From positions 32,591,593 through 32,655,592 of the forward strand of contig OY744516.1 in NCBI GenBank assembly GCA_963556195.1: DNA of 64,000 bases, given 5' to 3'. This document shows positions 35,206 through 46,999 of the stretch, piece after piece; positions within the stretch are counted from its first letter, which is position 1; each line of letters starts with the position of its first letter. Made by a program: the position numbers and the translations under genes. Under the pieces are notes generated by a model. The model saw only the letters and a list, made by a program, of their open reading frames with translations, was not told the origin of the DNA and made no database searches. The DNA is from Sepiola atlantica (taxonomy: Eukaryota; Mollusca; Cephalopoda; Sepiida; Sepiolidae).

Positions 35206-35805
35206 ATCAAACCAGAAATGTAACAAAATAAAATGATAGCTCCCTGATATACAGTTCTTAAAATTTAGACCTTAGTAGATTATTTTGAAGAAAATAATTT
35301 AATCTAACATATAAAGTTATCTTGTTGGATTTTCAAAGACGGACACAAATAGCAATTCATCTGACGTATTGATACTTGATACAGACTAGTCTTTTTTTTC
35401 GTTTTTTCTTTCCACTATGTTAGCACGGATATATTTTTTTTCACTTTAATTTTTTCGGAAAATACTTATTCCTGCTAAGAAAACTGTTAGAGTGGAGACA
35501 TTTTCCTTTATTCACTGAAATAGATTAGAGAGAAGTTATTGTGTGCAATTATACTGAGTTCTCTCTTTTGAGTTCTTGAATAATAAATATATATTAATTA
35601 AATTATGTGCTTTCTAGCATGTGGGTGGGTGGGTGTGTTTCTCGCCTACACATTAATTATACATTATTATTTGTTCTTTAATATAAATCGATTAGTATGA
35701 AGTACAAAACCTATTTCACAAAACAATTTGATTACGAAATTAACGTCACCCACCAACAATCATTTATTCTTTAACACCCAGGCAACGCCTGGTAGGTACA
35801 ACTAG

Positions 35806-36350
35806 TAAATAATACAATAATGCTTATGAATTTCTAGACAGACTTAGTGGGTCACCACTATGTCTATGCAAGTAGTTTTTGTTTTCTTTTTTGATATCAT
35901 CTATTAAGATGATATTAAAACTATTGCAGTTTGATTTTACTTTGCAAAGGTTGCAATTTTGGACTTGTTTTTTTTTTAATGTTTTCTTTTTTTTATCCGT
36001 TTCTGCCAAGGTTATTGTGGATTTTATTCTAAGAAATATATTTAATGGATATTTGGTAAGGGTGGGATATGAGTGAAAAAATAATGATTTTTATCTAATT
36101 TATTCATCTGTTGAAGAAATGGATGGCCCAATCTGATAAAATGCCAGATTGCTGCCACTGAAACTTGTAAGCAATCGAGAAAATCTATTTCCTCTTCTTA
36201 AATGCAGGTCATAACTTACAAAGTCAACCAAAGGCATGTTGACTTGAAATACACTCAAGACCAAAAATCTATCATGAGACAGATGTCAGATAGTAGAAAA
36301 TATTTAGCAAGGTCATCGTCACTGTCTCTCAGGATAAGAAATAAAATAAT
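35806..36350. other. AT-rich spacer
   Basis: Nothing recognised apart from T-rich runs. Confidence 0.4.
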
Positions 36351-36412
36351 AGTATTATTACTACTACTACTACTGCTACTACTACTGGTGGTGGGGGTGA
36401 TGGTGGTGGTAA
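36351..36412. repeat. (TAC)n / (GTG)n trinucleotide tract
   Basis: About ten TAC/TGC units are followed by GGTGGTGG-like units. It yields artefactual leucine- and valine-rich frames on both strands. Confidence 0.9.
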
Positions 36413-36703
36413 TAGCAGTATCAGTAAAAGGAGTAGGAGAAATCTACCGAATTCAGCATAGTTATAACATAAGAGGTTGTTTTTTATGGAAGTTATGCAG
36501 TCTAAACCTCTTGGGATGAAAATGCTTGTCATGGAATTCAGTTATTTTTTTACATTTCACTTTTACTAGGATTTAAGCTTTTTATCTTTTTTATCTGTCT
36601 ACACAATAAAGCATGCATGTTTTTTTTTTTTCACAAGCTGAAATATCTGTCACTGTCTGGGTAGCAAATTTATAGAATTGAATATTGCAGAATTTGAATT
36701 TAA

Positions 36704-36719
36704 CCCCCCCCCCCCCCAT
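36704..36719. repeat. Poly(C) tract
   Basis: A run of about 15 C. Length uncertain as for any homopolymer. Confidence 0.8.
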
Positions 36720-36835
36720 CATGGAGATTTATTATTTTGGGAGGGGAACTCATTCAACTTTACCAGGAGAAGGATTTTTTTTGCAGAATATCCATTCCAT
36801 GATCATACCTACATACAATCTGTAAATAGATCCCT

Positions 36836-37085
36836 TTTCTCAAGGGTGGTATGCGATTGGCCTCATTGATACCATTGCATACTATGGAACCAGCAATGGC
36901 GAGTTCAAATCCGATCGTGTTCAATTTCACACTAATACTATTGGGAAAGGTATGAACCCAAAATTATTCCCAGCTATGGGTAAAATAGCAATAGTAAATT
37001 CAATGAATGGTTTCCAATAGGTATTGTGGTTTGACATTAAATAAAATCAAAAAGGGTTGATCTACCATAAAACAAAGAAAACACT
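36836..37085 (+). mobile_element. tRNA-derived SINE, best-preserved copy in the window
   Basis: The head near 36846-36920 has a tRNA-like layout with B-box 'gagttcaaatcc' (36901-36912). The body has 'cactaatactattgggaaag', 'gtatgaaccc' and 'cagctatgggtaaaatagc', then 'caatgaatggtttccaatag'. The tail is 'gacattaaataaaatcaaaa' with 'gggttgatctaccataaaac'. The 3' tail and body recur at 6686, 19555, 20225 and 35030, defining one family in this window. It resembles tRNA-derived cephalopod SINEs, though I cannot name the subfamily. Confidence 0.8.
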
Positions 37086-37259
37086 CCTCTCAAACCTAAA
37101 GAAGAAAGGAAAATTAAAACTGCCAAATTTCTATAAAGGAAGTTTAAATATGTAGGAAATAGAAAGCATTAAAAAAGGAATACAGCTTTATTGAATTTGG
37201 TCGAAGTTTGAACTCAAAAACCATATTGCTTTCACTGCATGAATAACAGAAATGAGTAT

Positions 37260-37890
37260 GTTTAGACCAGGGGCGGGCAACCTTTTCAGAGTTAGGGCCG
37301 CATGAGACTTTTGGAAGGAGATCGCCGACCGGAGTGAAAAACGAAATCTCAGAATTATATATTTTGTTTACATGAATAAATTGTACAAAAATTGCATTGA
37401 ACACTCTACAAATCTGATATTTTTTCTCAAGAGACTTCTGTATGTGATGTTATAAAAGGCGTCGACGAAGAGCCATTTTGGAACCATAAAAAATAATGAT
37501 GGGGGAAGTAGCAAGTTGATCAAGCATTCGTGTTGACACACCTCACACAGGTTCTTTGTGTCATGCCCTTTCCTCGTCCCTCGTTTCCTCTTTGCCTCTT
37601 TCTTTCTCTTTTTCTATTTTTATCTCAGGCCAAGGATTTGAAATTAATAGTTACAGAAAAATGAAATATACATGCATCATCGCTCGCTGATATTTATACA
37701 TTTTTATCCCACTGTAAATCTTAATTGAAACCTACTTTTACGTTAATGTCACAAAATGATATGAGTTTTACTGGGAGGTCTGCGGGCCGGATTGCAATAA
37801 TAAAGCATAGCAGGATGGCTGGCCAGACGTTAAGCCTTCGTGGCCCGGATGTGGCCCGCGGGCTGGAGGTTGCCCGCCCCTGGTTTAGAC
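37260..37890. mobile_element. Non-autonomous hAT element with perfect 8-bp target duplication
   Basis: The element is 37268-37882 (615 bp). The ends are a 16-bp perfect terminal inverted repeat, 'caggggcgggcaacct' at left and its complement at right. The flanking 8 bp gtttagac occur at 37260-37267 and 37883-37890. This combination is diagnostic for hAT. The GC-rich subterminal parts (gggccgcatgagact; tggcccgcgggctgg) are also typical. There is no transposase, and the 148-codon frame at 37725-38171 runs across the right end into unrelated DNA. The perfect TSD suggests a fairly young insertion. Confidence 0.96.
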
Positions 37891-38199
37891 AGACAAACAG
37901 AAACGGTAATTGTGAAGTTAATTTTAGCTGGTGTGGTTTCTGGAGTTGGGATTTATACATTATTCTAAGTGTTGATCAACATGTTAAAAGCTTGGTGACA
38001 ATGTGGGCTCGGATTTTACATTTTAATCCTTTTATGAGTCATGTTACTCACAGTTTGTTTGTGCATTATTCTTGGATGTATCTGAACCAACGTGTCAAAA
38101 TTAATAAAGATCTAATGATAAATGATGATATTGTTCTAAGACAAACATACAGACTTTTTTTGTTACTATAATAGATTTGTCCACCTCCCCATGAAGTCA

Positions 38200-38582
38200 A
38201 ACAAGGTCTTAAAAATTGAAATTCCGGCTTAATAAATCTCTAATGACTATGGGTCAAATTTAATGCAAATCTGAAATGTTTGAATTTTCAAATGGGACGT
38301 TGTGTTCACATTATGTCCCATAAAACCACTTAAAAATATTCCACTGAATTTGGTTAATTTTTATTAATTGATGTTTAATATCTATTGTTAAAGTTTTTAT
38401 GAAGAGTTTCCATTCCCTTTTTTCCCCTTGGTATTAAACGAAATTAAACTAAATATATCCCACATTACTCCTACCCTTATGCTTAGCAGCTGTTTCAAAA
38501 TTCATAGTTAATTAGTTTAAGAGTGAATTCTGTAGATACGAATAAGTAAACATACACATACCTAACTTTACATAAATAGAGA
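38200..38582 (-). mobile_element. Helitron-like 5' segment (family H1, copy 4), reverse
   Basis: On the reverse strand it begins 'tctctatttatgtaaagtta' at 38582. It follows copies 1-3 through 'aattttgaaacagctg', 'aaactttaacaatagatatt' and 'aatttcagatttgcatt'-type blocks to about 38200, and lacks a recognisable 3' end. Confidence 0.65.
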
Positions 38583-39726
38583 TATGAGAGATACCCACCG
38601 AAGTAAAAAAAACCCGGATGTTTGCTGTTCTTCAATAAAGTGCAGACACAACAAAACGTTTAATTCTAAAATAATGCTCATGAAAATTGATATCTTGAAA
38701 CTTTATTGAAAAAGTGAACAAAGTGTTTTATTTATTATTTTGATTTTCTATTTCATGAAATCTTCAGATTTTTGTACGAATCTTCAGATTTTTGCTCATC
38801 TGAAGTTGGCTGATCTGTTAATACTACCACAATTACAAGAATTGCCTTTACTGTCATTGTTCTATTACTGTGGCAACTAATAGCCCCTCTTCCTTTTCCT
38901 CCTCCCCTGTCATTGTTTTGGCCGCCTGGAAATGTACAAAATTTTAGCAATTCCTTTGATGGAGTGTTACCCCCTTGATTTATGTCAGCATAAACATAAA
39001 AAAAAACCTTTATATTTTGATGATATGAACATCTTGGCAGTTTGTTTTGTGAGAGGTGAATGTTTTATAAATATACAAGTTCACATGACCTAATGTTGTT
39101 TTTGTTGACCCTTTACACCTTCCTTTCTTTTCTTTTCCCTTCTAAAATTCACAACACAGTATTTGGGGAATACACATCAAAGCACAAATGGTTTGAATTA
39201 AATGCTCTTTTTTGCAGTCATCAAAGTGAAACTTCTTTCTTTTTTTAAACCTTTGTTGACAATAATGAAAAACTGTTTTGTTTTGTTCTTAATGGTAGCA
39301 CAGGGGTTAAACAAAGAGACTGATACCAGCAAGGTATTTGTTCAATAATCATTCTGTGCACATTTACTTTTGCAACGGGATTATTTTGTTCCAGGAAAAC
39401 TGTATATATTCATTGAAATATGGGTTCTTTTTTGCAACAGGAGTGCATGAGAAAATTACTGTTTTTGTTTTCGTTTAGGAGCACAAAAGAACCTTAAATT
39501 CAAGCCAGAAATTACTTTTTATTAAACAGTCTAAAGATTATCATTTCTTGGGGTGGGGTGGGGTTATATGTAGATTTGTATTAAACAACCTGATATTGGT
39601 CACTTTCTCAACAGAGAGAACTGTGAAAAATTGCTTAAATGTGAATATCATCAAAGGTTTTTGGTGATATCATATGTGATATTTATAATTTCATAGGATC
39701 ATAAGTAAAAGATAAATGTGCATATA

Positions 39727-39730
<4 letters not shown>
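38583..39730. other. AT-rich spacer
   Basis: No gene or TE terminus recognised. A short direct duplication 'aatcttcagatttttg' lies at 38758-38795. Confidence 0.45.

Positions 39731-39734
<4 letters not shown>

Positions 39735-39784
<50 letters not shown>
39735..39784. repeat. (TA)n microsatellite
   Basis: About 25 TA units preceded by tgtgtg. Confidence 0.97.
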
Positions 39785-39789
<5 letters not shown>

Positions 39790-40065
39790 ATATATCCTGA
39801 TTTTTTCATACATGTAACTCTTTAGAAGTCCAAGAATCGAGTTCAGAAACATCTAGAAGCAAAAAGACAGAAAAAACAAACACTCACATTGTAGAAGGAT
39901 GCATAAAACAAATGTTCCAATGGAGAACATGTGTTTCTAATCTTGATTATACACCATCTTTCATTTTAGTGGCAGAGTCAGGAAAAATATGTATAAATGA
40001 TATAAATGTCCAGTCAAAATATCCAATAGTTAATAAGATATATTAGGAATAATTCACATGAGTAG

Positions 40066-40068
<3 letters not shown>

Positions 40069-40136
<68 letters not shown>
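40069..40136. repeat. (TA)n microsatellite adjoining a hairpin
   Basis: About 34 TA units ending 3 bp before the inverted repeat at 40139. Confidence 0.97.
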
Positions 40137-40138
<2 letters not shown>

Positions 40139-40139
<1 letters not shown>

Positions 40140-40327
40140 AATGAAAAAAGGAAAACTAAAAATATTATTTATGTATTCATCAACGTTTCGTCTTTATTTC
40201 AAGAATTCCTCGAGATGATTGGTTTGAAGAATTTTTCTTTAAACCAATCATCATGAGGAATTCTTGAAATAAAGACGAAACGTTGATGAATACATAAATA
40301 ATATTTTAGGTTTTCCTTTTTTCATTT
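40139..40327. repeat. Near-perfect 189-bp hairpin, 87-bp arms
   Basis: The left arm 40139-40225 and right arm 40241-40327 pair with about five mismatches. The arms include 'tttatgtattcatcaacgtt', 'tcgtctttatttcaagaatt' and 'gatgattggttt'. The 15-nt loop itself can pair partly. A transcript would form a long dsRNA. It may be a MITE that lost its interior or a snap-back duplication of a TE end. Confidence 0.93.
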
Positions 40328-41286
40328 TCCATTACGTTGGAATATTATTTGCATTTTTTATCATATATATAAAGCATTATCAATTTAGGTCTGATTTAAA
40401 CGACGGAATGTTCTCCTTTCTTTATTTTGATAATCGTTTTCTCAACTCTGCAAGCTAGTTTCCAGGTCACTGGTGTCACTTTATGGAATATGTATCCAAG
40501 AGATGTTTTTTTGTCGATCTCAAACGCTTTCGATTGTCACGATTGTATTCAGGAGTTGTTTGTTGTTTTTTGGGGCGTATTGTTGTTGTTATTTAAGGCG
40601 TTATAAAATAATAAAGTAATAAGAAAGTAATTTTTCAATTTCTTTTTTACTCTGACTTTTAGCTGATTTACCAAATTATATATTGTTTTTATAGAATTTT
40701 GAAAGTTAAATTTAATTATTATGATATCGTTTGGTCATTAATTATTAATTGAACCAAATTGTTATAAATCTATAACTAATTTTGTTAAAGAAATGTTGTT
40801 TTAATCTCCATTCATAAAATTATTGGATGTTAACAACTTACGAAGCTTTCAATTTTTCAATACATGAGGATTTGCTGAGAATTTTAAAGCCAGTTTAAAT
40901 GACTTTTTATTTGACAGTTTAAATATTTCAAAATTTCTTTGATATTTCGAAGGTTCACAAAATTATTTATTCTTTTTTTCTAATATTAACAAAAGAGTAA
41001 AATGGTTGACTTGTCTACGAAGAAATCACAATGCATTCTGGTGAATTTAATTTCGTAATTTAAAAAAAAATGAGATTTTTAAAAAGTCCATTTTAGTAAC
41101 CTACGCTATTGCATTTCTGATTTCAATAAATGATCGATTACTAATAAATAAATAAAAATAAGAATGTGTAAGCCACACAGGCGAGAAACACAACCACATA
41201 TGCAGACATTAGAGAAGGGGTCACACAATTTTATTAATATAGAGATTTACACAAAATTTTCATTTACATTGCTTATTGTGTACGCA

Positions 41287-41287
41287 T

Positions 41288-41348
<61 letters not shown>
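41287..41348. repeat. (CA)n(TA)n compound microsatellite
   Basis: About 14 CA units are followed by about 17 TA units. Confidence 0.97.
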
Positions 41349-41351
<3 letters not shown>

Positions 41352-41856
41352 TGAATTACCTACTAGACACAATCCTCGATTGTCTTCGGTCTCTCGGTAA
41401 AAGGGGTTGTCAGGAAAACCTGACATGAGGACACTTTACCCTACAAGTAAACCCTGACCAAATATTCAAAATAACATAGTATTCAAAGCCCAAATAAGAT
41501 CTCCTCGGTTTGGCTATGCACCAGCTTATACGAGGAAAGGTGCACCTTCTCCTCGTGATGTTACTTCAAGTAACAGCACTTAGCTGGATACTCCAACAGA
41601 CCCGATGAATTCTTGTCCTGGAATCCGGTAAGACCAATAGACCAAAAGAAAGATATACTATAACATAATCAACTGGTCAATTAGGAAGAGGAAAATTAAT
41701 GTTCTTAACTTCTTTACTAACTTAAGGCTTGAGAGCGAAAGGAGTACTTTACTGGTACAGGCGAATTACTATGTATCTCATATAGAGATCAAGTGTTAGC
41801 CCCAAGTAGGGGCTCCTTGATTTCTGAGAACTTCGACTGAAGTAAAATGAAACAAA

Positions 41857-41858
<2 letters not shown>
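41349..41858. other. GC-richer unassigned segment
   Basis: It differs in composition from its surroundings. It has 'gtcaggaaaacctgac' (short palindrome near 41410) and a pair of 'ctcctcg' blocks framing 'gtttggctatgcaccagctt'. No ORF or known terminus. It could be part of an unknown TE. Confidence 0.35.

Positions 41859-41859
<1 letters not shown>

Positions 41860-41899
<40 letters not shown>
41860..41899. repeat. (TA)n microsatellite
   Basis: About 20 TA units. Confidence 0.96.
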
Positions 41900-41903
<4 letters not shown>

Positions 41904-42142
41904 AACCAACGAATTATATGGCATACGATCGTTTCCAAGACAATTTGGAAATATTTTATTCTGTATTATTGTTTTGAAGAATCCAAACCGTGTCTTAATC
42001 AGCACCCTTTACAGCATCACATACAGAAGTCCATCAAGAAAACATCAGGTCCCGGTACTATCTGGAAAAATACATATATTCAGACAATACTGGAGATATA
42101 ACCTCTCATCATGTAACCACATATTTTTCCATCAGTCAGCTA

Positions 42143-42435
42143 ATATATATATATATATATATCATCACCATCACTATCAGGGTTTTGATCACTCCTAGAG
42201 GAGGAACCCCTCCCTGGTTTCCGATCACCTTATTAATGACAGTCATTCAGGAGGTTTTGCCATAGTCGCCACACTAGGCACTGAAGGTTGGCGACGCTAT
42301 TTTCTCATAGCTATGTCTCCACATACAGTACCTGGTATACCCAAATGGTCATCCATCTGGTATTGGCCAGGCTTAACGTTGCTTAACTTCGGTGATCTAA
42401 TGGGAACCGGTGTGTCAACATGATTATGCCGTATA
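42143..42435 (-). mobile_element. 5S rRNA-headed SINE-like element (SINE3 layout), 5S copy 2
   Basis: Reverse strand: the head 42322-42435 follows 5S rRNA from end to end (accggttcccattagatcac, 'cgaagttaagcaacgttaag', 'agatggatgaccatttgggt'). The body 42170-42321 is unrelated to 5S (gcgtcgccaaccttcagtgc ... aggaggggttcctcctctag). It ends in a (GATGGT/TGATGA)-type and (AT)n tail. A 5S head plus body plus simple-repeat tail is the plan of 5S-derived SINEs. The internal Pol III A- and C-box regions are mostly preserved. Confidence 0.75.
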
Positions 42436-42904
42436 TTAAATATCAAAACGTAGTAGCTATTCGGCCTCAGGAGACCATACTCCCAGGAATTACCTCCATT
42501 TTTGGAGGGAGATCGGTTTAGTGCCTGTCACTTAAAGTGCTCTCATTTGTGAGATTGCTGACAGGACTATTTAGGTATTCTCATTACTATCCATTGCTCC
42601 ATTTTGGGCAGCTGGATTTCCCTTACTTTAAAACCCGATCTTGTGTCTAACTTTACCCTCATCGAGAGGTTAGTAAAAAGGATTTTTCAAAGTGGAGGTA
42701 ACTAATTTCTTAATAATACAACAGTAAAATGTTTCTCTGATACTGAAGCCTTCGTTTAATGTATAAGCTTGGTGGGGGGGGGGTCTATTATTTAATTTTA
42801 ATTTATTTAATCCTTATGAAATAGACGACAAATCTAGTGTTATGCTTGCATTAACTGTGTCCAATAAATTTGAAGACAGTATCTAAATTTGAAGACATAT
42901 AAGT

Positions 42905-43160
42905 TTAATCATCATATTCAGTTTAACGTCCTTTTTACATGCTGGCATGCGTTGGACGGCTTTTAGAAATTGTCTTTCATTATTTAAAATTCATAATCTA
43001 AAATATGACAGATTTTATTTGGAAATCATTTCTTTAGTTGAGGTCGGATTATTATAGGCCAGATGCCCTTTATGATGCCAACCGAGTGAGGTGATGGAGA
43101 CAAGTGCTTTTATCGAGACACCATCTCTAGGTGATTGCCTAAGAAGGCTAAAGAGCGTTT
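42905..43160 (+). mobile_element. SINE-like fragments
   Basis: 'aatcatcatattcagtttaa', 'cgtcctttttacatgctggc' and 'atgcgttggacggc' at 42905-42963 resemble a frequent cephalopod repeat start. 43040-43150 (ggccagatgccctttatgat, gccaaccgagtgaggtgatg) resembles its later part. The intervening 70 bp does not fit. Related to 12012-12074. Confidence 0.5.
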
Positions 43161-43756
43161 CACCCCGCTCTTCCTTAAAACAAAAATAGATAAAACAGTT
43201 GAAGATGCAAACATACTCATGCCAAATAGAAATAGTGTAAAATGCAATTGTAATATGCTTAAAATGATTTAAAAAACAAGAACAACGTTTAGGCAATAAT
43301 AAGGCAATTGTAGAGCAAAGTAAATAAAATATTTGTGTATGAGAGTAAATTCCAGAAATAAGTCAATTATTTAAATTATTTTTATTAACAAAATCTGTGG
43401 AAAAAATAACTGTTGTGACGTGAAAGCTTATCACTCATTAGTGTCTCAACAAGCTTCCTACCCACTATTCATACGGTATCACAACAATAACATTTATTTT
43501 TTAAATCACTTCTTATAGTATTTGATAAGTGATAATGTGGAAAAAGAAGAGTGAATTCATTCATTTTATTTTCTAATCATAGTTTGTTAGATCTAATAAT
43601 GATATAATACTGATCTAATAATGATACTGCTCTAATATGAGACAACGGAATATATTCCTTTTATTTCGTTTCTTTTTGTTAAATTACGTGGAATGAAATC
43701 TTTACTGAAACAATTTCCTTGCTGATGATTTCTAAAATCTGAACCTTAAAACTTTC

Positions 43757-43842
43757 AAATAATGAACTGTTTCAAATAATGGACTGTTTCAAATAATGGA
43801 CTGTTTCAAATAATGGACTGTTTCAAATAATGGACTGTTTTC
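43757..43842. repeat. 17-bp tandem repeat, five copies
   Basis: The unit 'ggactgtttcaaataat' is repeated with only a g/a change in the first copy. Confidence 0.95.
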
Positions 43843-44719
43843 ACACTAACAGATGAATATGGGATGAATAGCATTCCACAAAATTAATGAAAATCAGCTA
43901 AAAATCAAAGTAAAAAAGAAACAAAGAAGTTACTTTTCCAAAAACGTAAGCAGATTGTTTTTTTAAAATATGGTGGTGACATCACTGACATTTCTTATAT
44001 TAATTGTAATTATGTAAAAATAAAAATCATTCTAGCAAAAAAAAGAAACAAATCTTATTAAGCAGAAGACTTTCAAAAGAGACGAAGAAGAGAGGATGAA
44101 TATTTCAAAATCTGTTTGATACAAATAAATACAGTACATCAAGTGCAATACATCTTTAACTTATTCTGAAAAATATCTTAAATTAAGATTTGAGACGATG
44201 ATATTTTCTGATTTTTTTTAGAACTAAATATTACTTTTTCATTTGTTCTGTCTTTAGAAAAATTTAGAATAAAACTAAAAATATTTCAGCATTTTTTAAA
44301 AAATTTCTGAATAAAACGATCAAATGAGTAAATTAAGCTTTCATAATGGACATAAAATTATGAAACACACATTATTATCGATTGTTACTTACATTAACCT
44401 ATGAAATATACACTGTAAAGAAAACAGCTGTTTGTCCTTTTACTCTTAAATATGTTCTTATGCTGATATGTGCTTGTTTGAATGATTGGGGAAAGGGGAA
44501 ATGTATATTAAAAAGTTTACAATAAAATCTTAAGATCAAATGCTTAACAATCGAACACAGAAGTATGGGCACTTTGGTGCACTACCTTTTTTTTGTAAAA
44601 AAAATGATAGAATCTTTAAAAAATAATACAATAAAAGTAAAAAACATAGATCTGAAAATAATTTGACAGCCAGAATAACATTAAAAAATATTTTAGTTTC
44701 CAGTCCATTGCATATACAT

Positions 44720-44728
44720 ACACGCACG

Positions 44729-44782
<54 letters not shown>
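44720..44782. repeat. (CA)n(TA)n compound microsatellite
   Basis: CACG/CA units then about 16 TA units. Confidence 0.95.
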
Positions 44783-44785
<3 letters not shown>

Positions 44786-45004
44786 TAAATTCTTTTATCT
44801 GTAAAAACATTATTGGCTACATATGTACATTCATGTTTCAGCTGCCATTTTGTTCAAAATCCAGCTCCTCAGGCTTCGTACCAACCGAGCCAATTATGTT
44901 TGTATAAAAAGAATGTATACTATAATACAGCTCTATTTGTTATTGAGCACTATTGTATAAACACTGGAGTTTCATTGGATTAACATCTAGGAAACAACAA
45001 TGCA

Positions 45005-45010
<6 letters not shown>

Positions 45011-45059
<49 letters not shown>
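45011..45059. repeat. (TA)n microsatellite
   Basis: About 24 TA units. Confidence 0.96.
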
Positions 45060-45062
<3 letters not shown>

Positions 45063-45524
45063 ATTATTTACTGTCTGTCCACATTTCATTCTAATCAGAA
45101 TTCAATGTGTTTAAAGTTAGCTTCATAAGTAATATTTGGCAGTCATGCTTCCATTCTTTTTCATTAAAAAGTAACAACAGCTCATATTTGTAAAAACAAA
45201 TAACTTTTAGTCTTCTCTTTTTGGCTACAAAAGATAGTATTGTCAAATTATATTGTCCACGCATGTATGCAAGTTATAGCTGTGCTGTTATGTGCTACCA
45301 GATCTGCAGTATTTCATAAGTTTGGGATATACGGACAGATAAGGACGTGATCTATGGTTTGAACAACATTAACACATTCACTTGTGGGTGAACCACATGA
45401 ATATTCTCATTTAGTCAGAACAGCCTTTGAACGGATGGTTTTACTCCTCAGCTGTTGTGTGCAGAGGAGGAAGAAGGGCGACGAGGTGGTGGCCCCGGGG
45501 ATCAAAATTGGGGGAGAGCATCCA

Positions 45525-45650
45525 ATCATATTGAAACTATTATCCTTTCTCATAATATTTCTCAATACTAGGACTTATACTTGCGTCTTTAGGGCATAAA
45601 ATCAAGGACTTGGTCCCAGGCATCACCAGACCTTTGAACGCCACTGCTCG
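45525..45650 (+). repeat. Dispersed repeat R1, copy 1
   Basis: 'cctttctcataatatttctc' followed by 'agtactaggacttac'-type text, 'gtctttagggcata' and 'ggcatcaccagacc' recurs at 62520-62635 at high similarity. No ORF. The flanks are GC-richer (gaggtggtggccccgggg). Class unknown. Confidence 0.75.
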
Positions 45651-46344
45651 TCAGATGGTTTAGTTAACCTACCAAAGTAATTGTTAAAAACAATTTCTTA
45701 AAACTCTCAGCGCTGAATTGTCTCTAACTTCTCATTTTATTTACCTGTGTATTCATATTTTAATTCTACTTACCAATTTAAGAGTGCACATATCCTTAAA
45801 TACAAAAATCTGATCGACAACCAATAAGTATTTTGCGATGTACAAGGAAAAGTAATTTGTGAGAAGGATTTTATTTCCCTTTTCATACGCCGCTGTCTTA
45901 CATCCGGAACTTAAAATTATGACATTATAATTGTTATGCTGCCTTGAAGCTACTGAAAGACATTACTGTGCATGGAGATTCATCATAATTATTGTTGACT
46001 TTTCTTGAGTGTTTTTGACAAGTTGCACACACACGCACGCATTGCAATGTTATTACATAAAAGATATACACTCTGAATTTCTGGTTGTCATTTAATAAAG
46101 AGCTTACTTACAAACAAGATTGAACAAAGTTTGCTTTTCTCTATACCCTCTTTTTTCGCATCGCTGCACATATGAAAAGAATCTTACTGCTTAACATATA
46201 TAGAGTTGGGGAGTTTTTCAACCATATATAGCAAAAATATGTATTTCTAAATAATAAAAGGTTAAAATGATGTTATTTTTATCTGTCAATTAAATATAAT
46301 TAACCTATGATATCATTTATATATTTTTTTATTTAATGAAACGC

Positions 46345-46477
46345 TCTTAAAGTAGATACATTGTATTTAGCAGGAGGACTGTTTTTATGATTTTATGCAT
46401 AAAACGGTCTTCCTGCTAAATACGTGTATAAAAGCATAAAGACGGTTTTCCTGCTAAATACAATGTATCTATTTTAA
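46345..46477. repeat. Inverted repeat with a third internal copy
   Basis: The left arm 46345-46389 (aagtagatacattgtattta, gcaggaggactg) pairs with 46436-46477 (cctgctaaatacaatgtatc). A second partial inverse copy lies between them at 46398-46432 (cataaaacggtcttcctgct). So one arm faces two tandem inverse arms. Confidence 0.85.
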
Positions 46478-46720
46478 ACAAACAATAACATCAGATGACT
46501 ATACGAATGTGAATTATAAGAAATCGTGAGAGATAGAAAAACAATGCATATAAAAAACCTTTTAACAAAAACATCTAAACAAACAATATACACTAATAAA
46601 ACACTCTTTAGATAAAATTTAAACAAAATTAATAATTTTTAAAAAATTACTCTTAAACAAACAATAACAACAGACAACTCTTTACAAATGTGGATTATCT
46701 GTTAAGAATGAACACAAAAA
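46478..46720. repeat. Direct repeat pair of about 45 bp
   Basis: 'aaacaaacaataacatcaga' ... 'gaatgtgaattataag' near 46478-46520 recurs as 'aaacaaacaataacaacaga' ... 'aaatgtggattatctgtt' near 46655-46703. Confidence 0.65.
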
Positions 46721-46999
46721 GCGGGCACCGTTTGCCCTGAACCGGTGAATAATATTTTTCCCCCTGTTGTTACGCCATTATTCTCGAAGTCTTTGACTAC
46801 TGAACAGTGCTGAAGATTCTGTCTGATAATATAAGATGTTTTCTACCTCAGGAAATGGCATGACCGGATCGATGAAACCCCGGTACCATGGTAAAGCAAA
46901 CATACACTGTAGTGTATAGTTTTTAAATACAATACTTTATTTTAGCTCTTGTAAAACCTACGATCGAGCACTTTTTTATTTTTTCAACTATTTTATGAT

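Larger units (their letters stand above)
33298..35805 (+). mobile_element. Candidate complete non-autonomous Helitron (family H1, copy 2)
   Basis: The 5' end 'tctctatttatataaagtta' follows A at 33297 and matches the H1 copies at 12112, 57001 and 38582 (reverse). The 3' end has a perfect stem-loop ccaggcaacgcctgg (35778-35792), then a 9-nt spacer and CTAG at 35802-35805, followed by T. The A|T insertion point, TC start, hairpin and CTRR end agree with Helitrons. About 2.5 kb, no Rep/helicase frame. It carries a SINE (35030-35200), a (TA)n patch and a 30-bp LINE 3'-end insert (33319-33348). The middle may include unrelated DNA. Confidence 0.7.

Noticed and set aside
37725..38171. 148-codon forward ORF
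   Set aside because: It spans the right end of the hAT element and unrelated flank.
41164..41349. ORF ending in (IY)n
   Set aside because: Its second half is the (CA)n(TA)n microsatellite.
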